64,000 nucleotides of DNA. Origin: Bradyrhizobium septentrionale (lineage in GTDB: Bacteria; Pseudomonadota; Alphaproteobacteria; Rhizobiales; Xanthobacteraceae). Below, one piece after another: positions 35,450 through 44,385 of the stretch (its first letter is position 1; each line of letters begins with the position of its first letter). The notes under the pieces were generated by a model, which was not told where the DNA came from, did no database searches, and saw only the letters and a list, made by a program, of their open reading frames with translations. A program made the position numbers and the translations under genes. The DNA lies in assembly GCF_011516645.4 (NCBI RefSeq), contig NZ_CP088285.1, positions 1,816,501 to 1,880,500 on the forward strand. The letters are read 5' to 3'.

Positions 35450-36328
35450 CTACTTGCCGCCGCCTAGCGAGTGCACATAGACCGCCAACGCCTTGACTGT
35501 GACCGGGTCGAGCCGGCCGACCCAGGCCGGCATGACGCCGGCACGGCCGTTGGTGATGGTCTCGACCAGCGTCTCCTCGTCGTAACCGTAAAGCCATATC
35601 TGGTCGGTCAGGTTCGGCGCACCGAGCTCCGGGTTGCCCTTGCCGTTGTCGCCGTGACAGCTAGCGCAATTCTCGGCAAAGACCTTCTTCCCTGCGGCGG
35701 CGTCGAACTTCGGTGCGGTGGAAAGGCCTGAAAGCGAGCGCACGTAATTGGCGACGGTGACGATCTCGTCCTGCTTGAGAACCCCGTCGCGACCGAACGC
35801 GAGCATCTGCCCTTCGTGGGTCTTCGCGTGCCCTGAGCGTGCGCCGAACTGGATCGTCTGCATGATCTGGTCAAGCGACCCGCCCCACAGCCAGTCGTCG
35901 TCGTTCAGGTTCGGGTAGCCCTTCGCACCCGCGCCACCGCTGCCATGGCAGGGCGCGCAATTGTCGGCGAACACGGTCTTGCCGCGGGCACGCGCCAGCG
36001 CCAGTAGAGCCGGATCCTTCTCGATGTCGGCAAGCGACGCGTTGCCTAGCACGGCCATCTTCTCGCCGCGCAGCTTTTCCAGATCGGCAAGGTCGGTCGC
36101 GACGCTCGCCCGGGTCGAATATTGGAACAGACCCGTCGTGTAGCCCGAGACCAGCGGCCAGGCCGGGTAGACGACCCAGTAGCCGATCGCCCAGATGATC
36201 GTTGCATAGAACGTCAGGACCCACCATCGCGGCAATGGCGTGTTCAGCTCCTTGATGCCGTCCCACTCATGACCGGTCGTGCTGCGGCCGGATACACCGT
36301 CGATATCGTTGTGCTCGCTCATGTCCAT
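35450..36328 (-). CDS. fixP: cbb3 oxidase dihaem subunit CcoP/FixP
   Basis: 292 residues. One membrane helix near residues 33-55 (WVLTFYATIIWAIGYWVVY) is followed by two cytochrome c domains with CAPCH and CASCH haem motifs. It passes electrons from the bc1 complex or cytochrome c to CcoO. Its start overlaps the fixQ stop (TGATG), showing coupling. Confidence 0.96.
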   Translation of the reverse strand: MDMSEHNDIDGVSGRSTTGHEWDGIKELNTPLPRWWVLTFYATIIWAIGYWVVYPAWPLVSGYTTGLFQYSTRASVATDLADLEKLRGEKMAVLGNASLADIEKDPALLALARARGKTVFADNCAPCHGSGGAGAKGYPNLNDDDWLWGGSLDQIMQTIQFGARSGHAKTHEGQMLAFGRDGVLKQDEIVTVANYVRSLSGLSTAPKFDAAAGKKVFAENCASCHGDNGKGNPELGAPNLTDQIWLYGYDEETLVETITNGRAGVMPAWVGRLDPVTVKALAVYVHSLGGGK

Positions 36329-36492
36329 CAGTCCTCACGCAGCGGCATACGCGCTGCGGCATCAAAGAAAGATTTGTTGCGCGGCCAAAGCGCGTAGGCG
36401 ACGATGGCGACGAAGATCCCGACGAAGATCGGGGTCCAGAGGGTACCGACCAGGCTCGACGCGAAACTCTCGATTTGAATGATCGCTTTCAT
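36328..36492 (-). CDS. fixQ: cbb3 oxidase small subunit CcoQ/FixQ
   Basis: 54 residues (56 if the upstream ATG 36498 is used). One membrane helix (LWTPIFVGIFVAIVAYALW) is followed by PRNKSFFDAAARMPL, the classic FixQ signature. GAGG fits the ATG at 36492 (7-nt spacing) better than the one at 36498. Stabilises the CcoP-CcoNO interaction. Confidence 0.92.
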   Translation of the reverse strand: MKAIIQIESFASSLVGTLWTPIFVGIFVAIVAYALWPRNKSFFDAAARMPLRED

Positions 36493-36504
36493 CTTCATGC
36501 CTCG

Positions 36505-37239
36505 TCAGCGCAGATTGGCTTTTTCGTTGTAGAGCTTGAAGTCGACGAGCGTGCCGAGCATCTGCAAATAGGCGATCAGGGCGTCGAGCTCGGTTGGATT
36601 GCCGGCCTTGCCATCAAAGTTGCGTACCAACGCCTTCGGGTAGCGCTTCTGGAACGCATCGGAGCCGGGGCTGTCGGGGTCGACCTGCGCCTTGAGATCG
36701 GCGGCCGCGTTGGCAATCTGCTCGTCGGTATAGGGCACACCGACCGCACGATTCGTTCGGAGGTGGGCCGCAGCGTCCGACGGGTCGAGTTCCGTCTTCG
36801 CAAGAGCCGGATATCCGGGCATCACGGATTGCGGGACGATCGATCGCGGGTTGATCAGGTGCGTGACGTGCCAATCGTCGGAGTACTTGCCACCGACGCG
36901 CGCGAGATCTGGCCCGGTGCGCTTGGAACCCCACTGGAACGGATGGTCGTACATGCTCTCCGCGGCAAGCGAATAGTGGCCGTAGCGTTCGACCTCGTCG
37001 CGCAGCGGTCGGATCATCTGCGAATGGCAGAGGTAGCAGCCCTCGCGGACATAGATGTTGCGACCGGCGAGTTCGAGCGGCGTATAGGGCCGGACGCCGT
37101 CGACCGCTTCGATCGTGCTCTTCAGATAGAACAGCGGGGTGATCTCGACGAGTCCACCGATGGCAATGACGACGAGAATGCCGGCGATCAGGATGATCGA
37201 GTTCTTCTCAAATATCTTGTGTCGATTCCAGAGAGACAT
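36505..37239 (-). CDS. fixO: cbb3 oxidase monohaem subunit CcoO/FixO
   Basis: 244 residues. An N-terminal membrane anchor ([23 protein letters not shown]) precedes a cytochrome c domain with CYLCH near residue 70 and an axial Met in SVMPGYP. It receives electrons from CcoP. 8 bp after fixN. Confidence 0.96.
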   Translation of the reverse strand: MSLWNRHKIFEKNSIILIAGILVVIAIGGLVEITPLFYLKSTIEAVDGVRPYTPLELAGRNIYVREGCYLCHSQMIRPLRDEVERYGHYSLAAESMYDHPFQWGSKRTGPDLARVGGKYSDDWHVTHLINPRSIVPQSVMPGYPALAKTELDPSDAAAHLRTNRAVGVPYTDEQIANAAADLKAQVDPDSPGSDAFQKRYPKALVRNFDGKAGNPTELDALIAYLQMLGTLVDFKLYNEKANLR

Positions 37240-37247
37240 ATCGTGAC

Positions 37248-38896
37248 CTATTCGGCAGGCTGGAGGACAACGGCGCCCTCAGATTCGCTGGCTTGGCCGG
37301 CATTGACCGTCATCCAGAGATTGAAGGCCATGATCAGGGCACCGGCCAAGAACAGCGCGCCTCCGGCCGCACGGATGATGTAGAACGGATGCATGGCTTC
37401 GACGGACTCGATGAAGGAGTATTCGAGGAAGCCGAGCGACGTGTAGGCACGCCACATCAAGCCTTGCAGGATCCCCGACACCCACATCGCGGAAATGTAG
37501 AGCACGACGCCGATGGTCGAGATCCAGAAGTGCCAGTTGACGAGCTTCAGGCTATAAAGCTGGCGATTCCAGAGCCACGGGACGAGGCAGTAAAGTGCGC
37601 CGAAGGAGACGAAGCCGACCCATCCCAGCGCGCCGGAATGCACGTGACCGATGGTCCAGTCGGTGTAATGGCTCAGCGAATTGACCACCTTGATCGACAT
37701 CATCGGGCCTTCGAAGGTCGACATGCCGTAGAAGGCGACCGACACCACCATCATGCGCAGCACGGGATCGGTGCGCAGCTTGTCCCAGGCTCCCGACAAC
37801 GTCATCAGGCCGTTGATCATGCCTCCCCAGGAAGGCATCCAGAGCATGATCGAGAATGTCATACCAAGGGTTTGCGCCCAGTCCGGCAGCGCCGTGTAGT
37901 GCAAGTGATGCGGGCCAGCCCAGATGTAGAGGAAGATCAGCGCCCAGAAATGGATGATCGAAAGCCGGTAGGAATAGACCGGACGCTCCGCCCGCTTCGG
38001 AATGAAGTAGTACATGATCGCCAGGAAGCCGGCAGTCAGGAAGAAGCCGACAGCGTTGTGGCCATACCACCACTGGAACATGGCATCCTGCACGCCGCCC
38101 CAGGCAATGTAGGACTTCGAGCCGAGGAAGGAGACCGGAAGCGCGGCGTTATTGCCGAGATGGAGCACCGCGATCGTGACGATGAACGCCAGATAGAACC
38201 AGTTGGCGACGAAGATGTGCGGCTCCTTGCGCTTCACCAACGTCATCAGGAACACGAGCAAATACGTCACCCAGACGATCGTCAGCCAGAAGTCGGCCAC
38301 TCCGGTTCGGCGTATTCCTTCGACTGGGTGGCTCCCAACAGATAGCCGGTGCCGGCGATCAGGATGAAGAAGTTGTAGCTGACCACGACGAACCAGGGCG
38401 CGAGGTCACCAGCAAGGCGCGTGCGGCAGGTCTTCTGCACGACGTAGAACGAAGTTGCGATCAGGACGTTGCCACCGAACGCGAAGATAACAGCCGATGT
38501 ATGCAGCGGCCGCAACCGGCCGAATGTTGTCCAGGGCAAGTCAAAATTGAGCGCGGGCCACGCCAGTTGCATTGCGATGATCAGACCCACGGTGAAGCCG
38601 GCAATGCCCCAGAACATCGCTGCGGCGGAGGCGAACTTGATCGGTCCGAAGTTGTAGTTGGGACGCCCACCGATCTCCGCCGGCGGCAATGCTGCGGGAC
38701 GGTCAAGGTAGCGATTGCCGATCACAACCACAGAGATCAGGCTGGCGGCGCAGGCTAGGAATGCATGAAACGAAAATGCCGTATCGCGCCCCACCGCGGC
38801 CCCAAGGAAGCTAGCGCAAGCAAACACCGCGAGTGCCGACATCAGGCCGGCCTCGCCCATCGTCATCGACTTTGAAACGGAGGATGGACTTGTCAT
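37248..38896 (-). pseudogene. fixN: cbb3 oxidase catalytic subunit CcoN/FixN, frame-disrupted
   Basis: Two frames cover one protein of about 550 residues. Residues 1-200 run from ATG 38896 to KEYAEPEW, then the frame fails (stop at 38282). The rest continues from about 38300 as [10 protein letters not shown] to the stop at 37248. FixN proteins have EWY(A/V)D(L/F)W here, so four bases (a TAC plus one) appear missing near 38297. The remaining signatures are intact: [18 protein letters not shown] and HVHSGALGW (haem and CuB ligands). Either a true lesion or an assembly error. Confidence 0.85.
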
Positions 38897-39390
38897 GTGG
38901 AAGCTTTCCCTGGATGCGGTGACGTCATCGAAACCACGATCTCGCTGGCAGCCGCTAGATCGGCATTAATTCCTGAGCTAGGTCGCGCGCCATTGGCACC
39001 GCGGCTCAGCGCGGTGAGTGTCAATTCGTTCGGACAGTACCTGGCCGGACTGGCTCGCATTTCTCGCGCGAGGTCGGTAGCGCAGCGCCTCTTCTCGTGG
39101 CATAGGCCACACACCCGCTGCAGATCACGCAGCACGTCACTATGAGACGTAGCGAGCGCCTCCTCTGACAAACCTACATGTTTGAGACGCTTACTCAGCA
39201 ATTCAGGCGCCGCCCGGCCGCGAGCGAGCGCTCGAAGATCCGATGTGGAAAGATTGAGCTCGTGGGCGATCTCATCGACCTCCCGAGTAGTCATCAGATC
39301 GAACTCGTGCCGGCGAGCAAGAAATGCTCGCAAACGGGCGACAAGATTCTCGAATTGCGGCGAGCTATTGCTTTCCGATCTATCGGCCAT
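38893..39390 (-). CDS. DUF6455-like cysteine protein coupled to fixN
   Basis: 165 residues. An N-terminal helical region carries a MTTREVDEIAHELNLSTSDL segment. A cysteine cluster follows (VCGLCHEKRRC near 110-120, then YCPN near 137), as in DUF6455 proteins. Its stop overlaps the fixN start as ATGA (38893-38896), so it is translated with the oxidase. A FixK-type box lies 51 bp upstream. A metal or redox role linked to cbb3 is plausible but unproven. Confidence 0.75.
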   Translation of the reverse strand: MADRSESNSSPQFENLVARLRAFLARRHEFDLMTTREVDEIAHELNLSTSDLRALARGRAAPELLSKRLKHVGLSEEALATSHSDVLRDLQRVCGLCHEKRRCATDLAREMRASPARYCPNELTLTALSRGANGARPSSGINADLAAASEIVVSMTSPHPGKAST

Positions 39391-39440
39391 TTTTCAAACC
39401 CCTTATTGCTCTCCCGTAGCGGATGACTGAAATTGCCGAT

Positions 39441-39454
39441 TTGACCTTGGTCAA
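39441..39454 (-). promoter_or_regulatory. FixK/FNR-type box, DUF6455-fixNOQP
   Basis: TTGACCTTGGTCAA, 51 bp before the DUF6455 ATG. Identical to the fixG box. Confidence 0.88.
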
Positions 39455-39499
39455 TCACGTGATGTCGCGGCAGTCGAACGCAACCTCCACTTCAGGCCG

Positions 39500-39727
39500 C
39501 TAGCCACCCCATGCGGACGGCAATGCCGACGGCATTCGAAGCTCCATCGAATCGGCAAAGATCGTCCAATCGCGGATGCCCTTCTGTCTGCAGAAGTCGG
39601 CTTCCGCGAGCTGCGCGGCCACGGAAAGCGAAGCGGCATCGACCTTGAATGCAGCCTGACAGGCGCGATGTTCATGGCCGGTGTCGTCGCAAACGGTCTT
39701 GATGAAACGGACGTCAAATGATGGCAT
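39500..39727 (-). CDS. Small conserved hypothetical protein (75 aa)
   Basis: Begins MPSFDVRFIKTVCDDTGHEH and has ACQAAFKVDAAS, then AEADFCRQKGIRDWTIFAD. Two or three cysteines and a histidine pair are visible. ATG 39727 has AGAGGG 4-5 nt upstream. A TTGA-N6-GCAA box lies 62 bp upstream, so it probably belongs to the low-oxygen regulon. No known function. Confidence 0.68.
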   Translation of the reverse strand: MPSFDVRFIKTVCDDTGHEHRACQAAFKVDAASLSVAAQLAEADFCRQKGIRDWTIFADSMELRMPSALPSAWGG

Positions 39728-39788
39728 GGCACCCTCTCGTGGGCTGATTCCTTGATATCCACGCTGCCATTGATGCAAGAGGCCCGTA

Positions 39789-39802
39789 TTGATCTGTCGC
39801 AA
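39789..39802 (-). promoter_or_regulatory. FixK-type box (one-base variant)
   Basis: TTGATCTGTCGCAA, TTGA-N6-GCAA, accepted by the FixK2 consensus (TTGA/C-N6-T/GCAA). 62 bp before ATG 39727. Confidence 0.6.
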
Positions 39803-39928
39803 CTGAATGCTCTGGGGTGCAGCCGTCGTGTCGCGGAGGATATCGAAACCGAGCAGAGAGCAGACCACGAGCGGCACGGTTTTCGCGACGTGCGGCTCAC
39901 ATGATCGCGACTACGGCCGAACGAGGTA

Positions 39929-40138
39929 CTATTCGTGATGAGATTTCCAGTCTGCGGATGACGGCCGGACTGCAGGGATAGACGTCGTCCTGCTGCTTAC
40001 GGTCCATCCAGAGGCAGCGATCGCAAGACCAACGATCGCGCAGATCGTAAGCAGCGTTGCGGCGAATCCCAGGACATCTGCGCTGACCACCGCCGTCACG
40101 ATCAACGCGATCAGCAGGATTGCGGGGCGAGCGATCAT
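39929..40138 (-). CDS. Small two-helix membrane protein
   Basis: 69 residues with two hydrophobic stretches (AILLIALIVTAVVSADVL and AATLLTICAIVGLAIAA). The ATG overlaps the stop of the CBS-BON gene as ATGA (40135-40138), indicating translational coupling. Unknown function. Confidence 0.6.
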   Translation of the reverse strand: MIARPAILLIALIVTAVVSADVLGFAATLLTICAIVGLAIAASGWTVSSRTTSIPAVRPSSADWKSHHE

Positions 40139-40884
40139 CCTGCCATCTCCTGCGCAGCTTTCGCGGCAGCCGCCCGTTCGTCTTCCGCGGATTGAATATA
40201 GAAGCCGGAATAGGTGTCGACATAGCAGAGATGGTCGTGCACTTCCCTGACGCCGGATGTATTTTCCGCGGCAACGATAGCCGCTTGCCTTGCCCGCTCG
40301 TCCATGATGATCCCGCGCAGGTGTACCACGCCATTGCGTACCGAAACCTGCAGGCCCAGCGGACACCAGTTTGCTGCGTCGAGTGCGCGCACGATTCGAT
40401 CATGAATGTGCTTGTCATCCGCCGTGGGGTCCGGAATCTCGCGGGCGACGGACGCAACTGCCCGCAGCAGGTCGGCACGCGTGACGATGCCGACGAGGCG
40501 CCCGTCGCGCATCACCGGCAGCCGTTTGACGCCCTTTTTCTCCATGAGCTCGACCAGCTCCGGCAGAGACGTTTCTTCAGTGACGGTGACCGGATCATAG
40601 GACATGATCTCTCCGACCTTACGACCGCGTTCATGGACAAAGTCCGTGGCCGCATGGCCGGAGCCGAGAAGGAACTGAAGCCAGCGGGCGCGCCGGCGCC
40701 GCGTCCCGATCTCGCTCCGCCGCAGAAAGTCGCCTTCCGACATGATGCCAACTAATCGTCCGGCCGCATCGACCACCGGGAGGCCGCTGACTCGGTGATC
40801 CATCATCAGTTTGGCGGCGTCCATAATCGATGTGTCGGTTCCGACGGTGACGACATGTCTTGCCATGATCTGATGTGCGCGCAT
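40135..40884 (-). CDS. CBS-pair and BON domain protein
   Basis: 249 residues. A CBS pair spans about 7-150 (ARHVVTVGTDTSIMDAAKLM, LVGIMSEGDFL, GVKRLPVM, LVGIVTRADLLRA). A BON domain (about 170-235, VSVRNGVVHLRGIIMD) follows. CBS pairs bind adenylates and BON domains bind membrane lipid, so an energy-sensing membrane role is possible. ATG 40884 lies 54 bp downstream of a FixK-type box. Confidence 0.88.
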   Translation of the reverse strand: MRAHQIMARHVVTVGTDTSIMDAAKLMMDHRVSGLPVVDAAGRLVGIMSEGDFLRRSEIGTRRRRARWLQFLLGSGHAATDFVHERGRKVGEIMSYDPVTVTEETSLPELVELMEKKGVKRLPVMRDGRLVGIVTRADLLRAVASVAREIPDPTADDKHIHDRIVRALDAANWCPLGLQVSVRNGVVHLRGIIMDERARQAAIVAAENTSGVREVHDHLCYVDTYSGFYIQSAEDERAAAAKAAQEMAG

Positions 40885-40937
40885 TGCCAGTTTCCCTTTC
40901 TCGCCAGGCACGTTCGCATCAAATCGGCTTGTCGGTG

Positions 40938-40951
40938 TTGATCTCCCTCAA
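40938..40951 (-). promoter_or_regulatory. FixK/FNR-type box, CBS-BON gene
   Basis: TTGATCTCCCTCAA, 54 bp before ATG 40884. It is one of a closely spaced divergent pair with the box at 40961. Confidence 0.85.
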
Positions 40952-40960
40952 CGGCCTCGT

Positions 40961-40974
40961 TTGAGGGGGATCAA
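40961..40974 (+). promoter_or_regulatory. FixK/FNR-type box, 49-aa membrane protein
   Basis: TTGAGGGGGATCAA, 54 bp before ATG 41028. The spacing mirrors the divergent box. Confidence 0.85.
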
Positions 40975-41027
40975 GGCGTAGCGACGTTAATCGGACGTAC
41001 ATGTCACGTTGTCAGGAGAAGAGGATC

Positions 41028-41177
41028 ATGCTGCAGAACCTGCTTGCCTCAATCGGAGTACTCGCGATCATTATCGTGACTTTTGCCCGGATGACCTTCC
41101 AGGCAAGGCGCCCCCCGCAAGAGCAGCTGGCCAGGTCAAAGACGCTGCAAACGCTTCGTCGCCGGCGGCCGTTCTAG
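41028..41177 (+). CDS. 49-residue single-helix membrane microprotein
   Basis: Starts MLQNLLASIGVLAIIIVTFA (helix) and continues with a basic tail ending LRRRRPF. An AGGAGAAGAGG ribosome site precedes the ATG. A perfect FixK-type box 54 bp upstream gives independent support. Resembles in shape the small accessory subunits of oxidases (FixQ/FixS), but has no recognisable family. Confidence 0.72.
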   Translation: MLQNLLASIGVLAIIIVTFARMTFQARRPPQEQLARSKTLQTLRRRRPF

Positions 41178-41213
41178 AGCGCTCTCACCTGTCCTAACCC
41201 ACCTGTCCGAAAT

Positions 41214-41227
41214 TTGACCTGCATCAA
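41214..41227 (+). promoter_or_regulatory. FixK/FNR-type box, 64-aa cysteine protein
   Basis: TTGACCTGCATCAA, 51 bp before ATG 41279. Confidence 0.85.
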
Positions 41228-41278
41228 TGCGGAGCGAGTGCCGCCGCTTGAGATTGTCCGTCCGTCAGGATCGTGCAA

Positions 41279-41473
41279 ATGGCAGACAGAAGGGCTTGGC
41301 GCCCCATTATCTTTTCGTGTCCAACTACCGGCGATCGGGTTCAAGGCCTGCTTCCCGACGACACGTCCGAGCCAGCGGCTGACGATCTGCACTCAATCTC
41401 CTGCGCCGCGTGCGACGGCGTCCATTTCTTCAACCTGAGGACCGGGAAAGTCATCGGTCCCAAGCCCGTTTGA
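41279..41473 (+). CDS. Small zinc-finger-like protein (64 aa)
   Basis: MADRRAWRPIIFSCPTTGD opening and ISCAACDGVHFFNLRTGKV end. One Cys near residue 13 and a CxxC near 44-47 suggest metal binding, as in small zinc-ribbon proteins. AGGA lies 8 nt before ATG 41279 (a GTG at 41273 is less good). A FixK-type box upstream supports low-oxygen expression. Confidence 0.7.
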   Translation: MADRRAWRPIIFSCPTTGDRVQGLLPDDTSEPAADDLHSISCAACDGVHFFNLRTGKVIGPKPV

Positions 41474-41511
41474 GTGATCGTTAGCTCCGGTGCAGGCCAG
41501 AAGCTGTCCGG

Positions 41512-41525
41512 TTGACACATATCAA
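41512..41525 (+). promoter_or_regulatory. FixK/FNR-type box, phasin
   Basis: TTGACACATATCAA, 57 bp before ATG 41583. Confidence 0.85.
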
Positions 41526-41582
41526 CACACCCGCACCCGCGACATGGGAAATAGCAACTTCCCTCAACGAAGGATGTTGAAC

Positions 41583-41939
41583 ATGACAGATCTTAGCGAT
41601 TCCCGTCCCATTGCCGACGCCATCCAGAGCTGCGCGAAGCGGGCGATGGTCGTTCAGTCGAATTTCGCGGAAAAGCTGATTGAGGCAAACCGGCACTGGT
41701 TCGAACAGATCCAGATCGAATCGACCGAAGCCTGGGAGCTCTTCCGCAAGTTTAATTCCGTTGCTACCGTGGCTGAAAAGATCACGGCTTTGCAAGACTG
41801 GACCAAAGGTGTCACCGCGCGCAGCGCAGACGACGCGACGTACGCGATCGAGACCGCGCGTTCGTTGGGCACCATTGAGCTCAACCTATTTGCTCGACAG
41901 ACCGGCGGTGCCGACGGGGCACCTCCGAAAGCCGCCTGA
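41583..41939 (+). CDS. Phasin family protein
   Basis: 118 residues, helical and amphipathic. MVVQSNFAEKLIEANRHWFEQIQ and FNSVATVAEKITALQDWTKG are typical phasin stretches, broken by variable parts. It coats polyhydroxyalkanoate granules, matching the PHA synthase at 62136. AGGA with 8-nt spacing favours ATG 41583 over 41574. Confidence 0.85.
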   Translation: MTDLSDSRPIADAIQSCAKRAMVVQSNFAEKLIEANRHWFEQIQIESTEAWELFRKFNSVATVAEKITALQDWTKGVTARSADDATYAIETARSLGTIELNLFARQTGGADGAPPKAA

Positions 41940-41940
41940 C

Positions 41941-42168
41941 GTGCCAACACACGACGCCCCTGAGCGCCCGGAGGCCGGCGTCAGCGAAACATGGGAGGGG
42001 GTCGCGACCGCCCCCTTCGATCGAGACCTTGAGCTCGCCGTGATTGAGGGCAACGCAATTCACAGGCTCGTCTTTCCCTGCCGTCGCATCCTGGACGGCT
42101 GGATGAAATCGGAGAGCGCCGAACGCATCGTGGTGCAGCCGACACATTGGCGCGCCTGGATGAAGTAG
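41941..42168 (+). CDS. Small protein with GW...THWR.W motif
   Basis: 75 residues from GTG 41941. Ends LELAVIEGN..., [13 protein letters not shown] and [11 protein letters not shown]. It starts 1 bp after the phasin stop, suggesting coupling. The sequence at 30613 is a probable paralogue. No known function. Confidence 0.6.
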   Translation: MPTHDAPERPEAGVSETWEGVATAPFDRDLELAVIEGNAIHRLVFPCRRILDGWMKSESAERIVVQPTHWRAWMK

Positions 42169-42247
42169 GTCACGAGCCGCAGCCATTGGCTTCAAGCGTC
42201 CGAACGGTGTATTATCGCACCGTCTGAGGGCATTGCCCCGGGGGAAT

Positions 42248-43678
42248 ATGTCCGACCGCATCTGGTACCGCTATGGCACTGCCGCGGCAGCGGCCGCGCT
42301 CGTTTTCGCAGTGCGCGCGGGACTCGATAACTATTTCGAAGATCGGACTTTCACGATCATATACGTTCCAGCGGTGCTGTTCGCCGCCTTCGCCGGCGGC
42401 CGCGGTCCGGCGATTCTCACTACCATACTATGCCTCGCCGTCAGCGCTAAGTTCCTCGGCAAAAGTCTGGTCACCGAACCTGCGAATCTGATCGATACTG
42501 CATGTTTTGCGGTCCTCGGCCCCATTCTTGGCTTCATGGGCGACCGGCTACTGAGGGAAAGCGATCAGGCGCGAAATCGCCAGGCCCATCTACAATCCAT
42601 CCTGGACACGGTCCCCGACGCCATGATCGTGATCGATGATCATGGCATTATTCGCTCCTTCAGCGCGGCCGCCGAGCGCCTGTTTGCCCGGAAAACCGAC
42701 GAGGTCGTTGGAAAGAACGTTTCGAGCCTGATGCCCCAGCCGTATCGCGGCGAGCACGACCGGTACCTTGAGCGTTACCTTACGACCGGCGAACGCCGTA
42801 TCATCGGCATCGGCCGCATCGTGGTCGGAGAGCGGAGTGACGGCTCAACCTTTCCGATGGAGCTTGCCGTCGGCGAGGCCAAGGTCCGCGGAGAGCGCTT
42901 TTTTACCGGCTTTATACGAGACCTCACCGAGCGTCGCGCGCAAGAGCGACGGCTTCAGGAGCTGCAATCCGAGCTGGTCCACGTGTCGCGGTTGACCGCA
43001 ATGGGCGAAATGGCATCCTCTATCGCCCATGAGATCAACCAGCCGCTGTCAGCCATCACAAACTACATGCGCGGCGCAAAGGTACTGCTGACGTCAGAGG
43101 CCCTGGACCCTACGCGAATTCGCGACGCGCTCGAGCGGGCCGCGCAACAAGCGTTGCGGGCCGGCGACATCATCAAGCGCCTGCGTGAATTTGTTGCCAA
43201 GGGCGAAACGCAGCACTCGCTGGAGAGCCCGGTTACTCTGCTCGAAGAGGCGGTCGCACTTGCGCTGCTCGGAGCCAAGGAACAAGGAGTTCGGGTAGCG
43301 ATCCGCAGCGACCGGGATATACCGTCGATCATCGTCGATAAGATCCAAATCCAGCAAGTCGTACTAAACTTGGTTCGCAATGCGATCGAGGCGATGGCCT
43401 CCAGTCCGCGCCGTGAACTGACGGTTGGAGTGAGCAAAGCGGATGGAGTTGCGACATTCACAGTTGCCGACTCCGGACCGGGCATTAGCCCTGATATCGC
43501 CGACCGCCTGTTCCAGCCGTTTGTCACGACGAAGGAGCAAGGCATGGGCGTCGGTCTCTCGATATGCCGGACCATCGTAGAATCCCACGGTGGGCGCATC
43601 GTAGCGCTTCCAAACACTGGGGGCGGAACGGTATTTCAGTTCACCCTCCCATTCGCGGAGGACGGAGAAGAATCATGA
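42248..43678 (+). CDS. fixL: Oxygen-sensing haem-PAS histidine kinase FixL
   Basis: 476 residues. An N-terminal membrane part (about 11-100, three to four helices) is followed by a PAS domain (about 115-230). The haem-ligand His of FixL aligns with H170 ([10 protein letters not shown]) and the distal Arg with R190 (GIGR); their 20-residue spacing equals H200/R220 of B. japonicum FixL. The phospho-acceptor is H261 (AHEINQP) and the ATPase domain reads to GMGVGLSIC. Start ATG 42248 follows GGGGGA. Its stop overlaps fixJ as ATGA. Confidence 0.92.
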   Translation: MSDRIWYRYGTAAAAAALVFAVRAGLDNYFEDRTFTIIYVPAVLFAAFAGGRGPAILTTILCLAVSAKFLGKSLVTEPANLIDTACFAVLGPILGFMGDRLLRESDQARNRQAHLQSILDTVPDAMIVIDDHGIIRSFSAAAERLFARKTDEVVGKNVSSLMPQPYRGEHDRYLERYLTTGERRIIGIGRIVVGERSDGSTFPMELAVGEAKVRGERFFTGFIRDLTERRAQERRLQELQSELVHVSRLTAMGEMASSIAHEINQPLSAITNYMRGAKVLLTSEALDPTRIRDALERAAQQALRAGDIIKRLREFVAKGETQHSLESPVTLLEEAVALALLGAKEQGVRVAIRSDRDIPSIIVDKIQIQQVVLNLVRNAIEAMASSPRRELTVGVSKADGVATFTVADSGPGISPDIADRLFQPFVTTKEQGMGVGLSICRTIVESHGGRIVALPNTGGGTVFQFTLPFAEDGEES

Positions 43679-44283
43679 GTACGCGGCGCACAATTCTTGT
43701 AATCGACGATGACCCCGCGATGCGGGACTCGCTCGCTTTCCTCCTCGAGGTCAACGGCTTTGCTGTAACAACTTACGAGACGGCAATCGATTTTCTCAAT
43801 GATTTCGGAAGCAAAACGGTCGACTGCATCGTATCTGATATCCGTATGCCCGGCATGAGCGGCCTCGAACTGGTTCGCAAACTCAAGGCAGACGCAGCAC
43901 CATGTCCTGTCATCCTGATGACTGGCCATGGTGACGTCGCACTTGCCGTTGAAGCGATGAAGGCCGGTGCGGTTGACTTCATCGAAAAGCCATTTGAGGA
44001 CGAGGCGTTGCTGCGCGCAATCGGCGAAGCCTTGCAGACACAGTCGGCGGCGCCGGCCGACGGTACGGCCAGGCGTGAGGCCGAAGTTCGCCTGGTGGAC
44101 CTTTCGCCGCGCGAGCGCGACGTCCTGCGGGGGCTCGTGGCTGGCAAGATCAACAAGGTGATCGCTCACGACCTTGGGATCAGCCCGCGAACAGTCGAGG
44201 TCTACCGGGCGAACCTTATGGCCAAGACCAATGTGCGCAGCATGTCGGAGCTAATGCGGATCGCGATCGCTGCCGGGCTCTAA
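43675..44283 (+). CDS. fixJ: Response regulator FixJ
   Basis: 202 residues. The receiver domain has acidic DDD at 11-13, D55 as phospho-acceptor ([10 protein letters not shown]) and a conserved lysine in FIEKPF. A LuxR-type helix-turn-helix follows ([20 protein letters not shown]). FixJ-P activates fixK in rhizobia; no fixK lies in the window, so its target is elsewhere. Confidence 0.93.
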   Translation: MSTRRTILVIDDDPAMRDSLAFLLEVNGFAVTTYETAIDFLNDFGSKTVDCIVSDIRMPGMSGLELVRKLKADAAPCPVILMTGHGDVALAVEAMKAGAVDFIEKPFEDEALLRAIGEALQTQSAAPADGTARREAEVRLVDLSPRERDVLRGLVAGKINKVIAHDLGISPRTVEVYRANLMAKTNVRSMSELMRIAIAAGL

Positions 44284-44385
44284 CCATAGGCCGCCTCGCC
44301 CAAGGTCTCAGTTATTATACGTAGTTTCAGTTGTCACGCTATCCAAAACGGCACCGCCTGACCGACAAGCTTGAAAGGGGCATCG

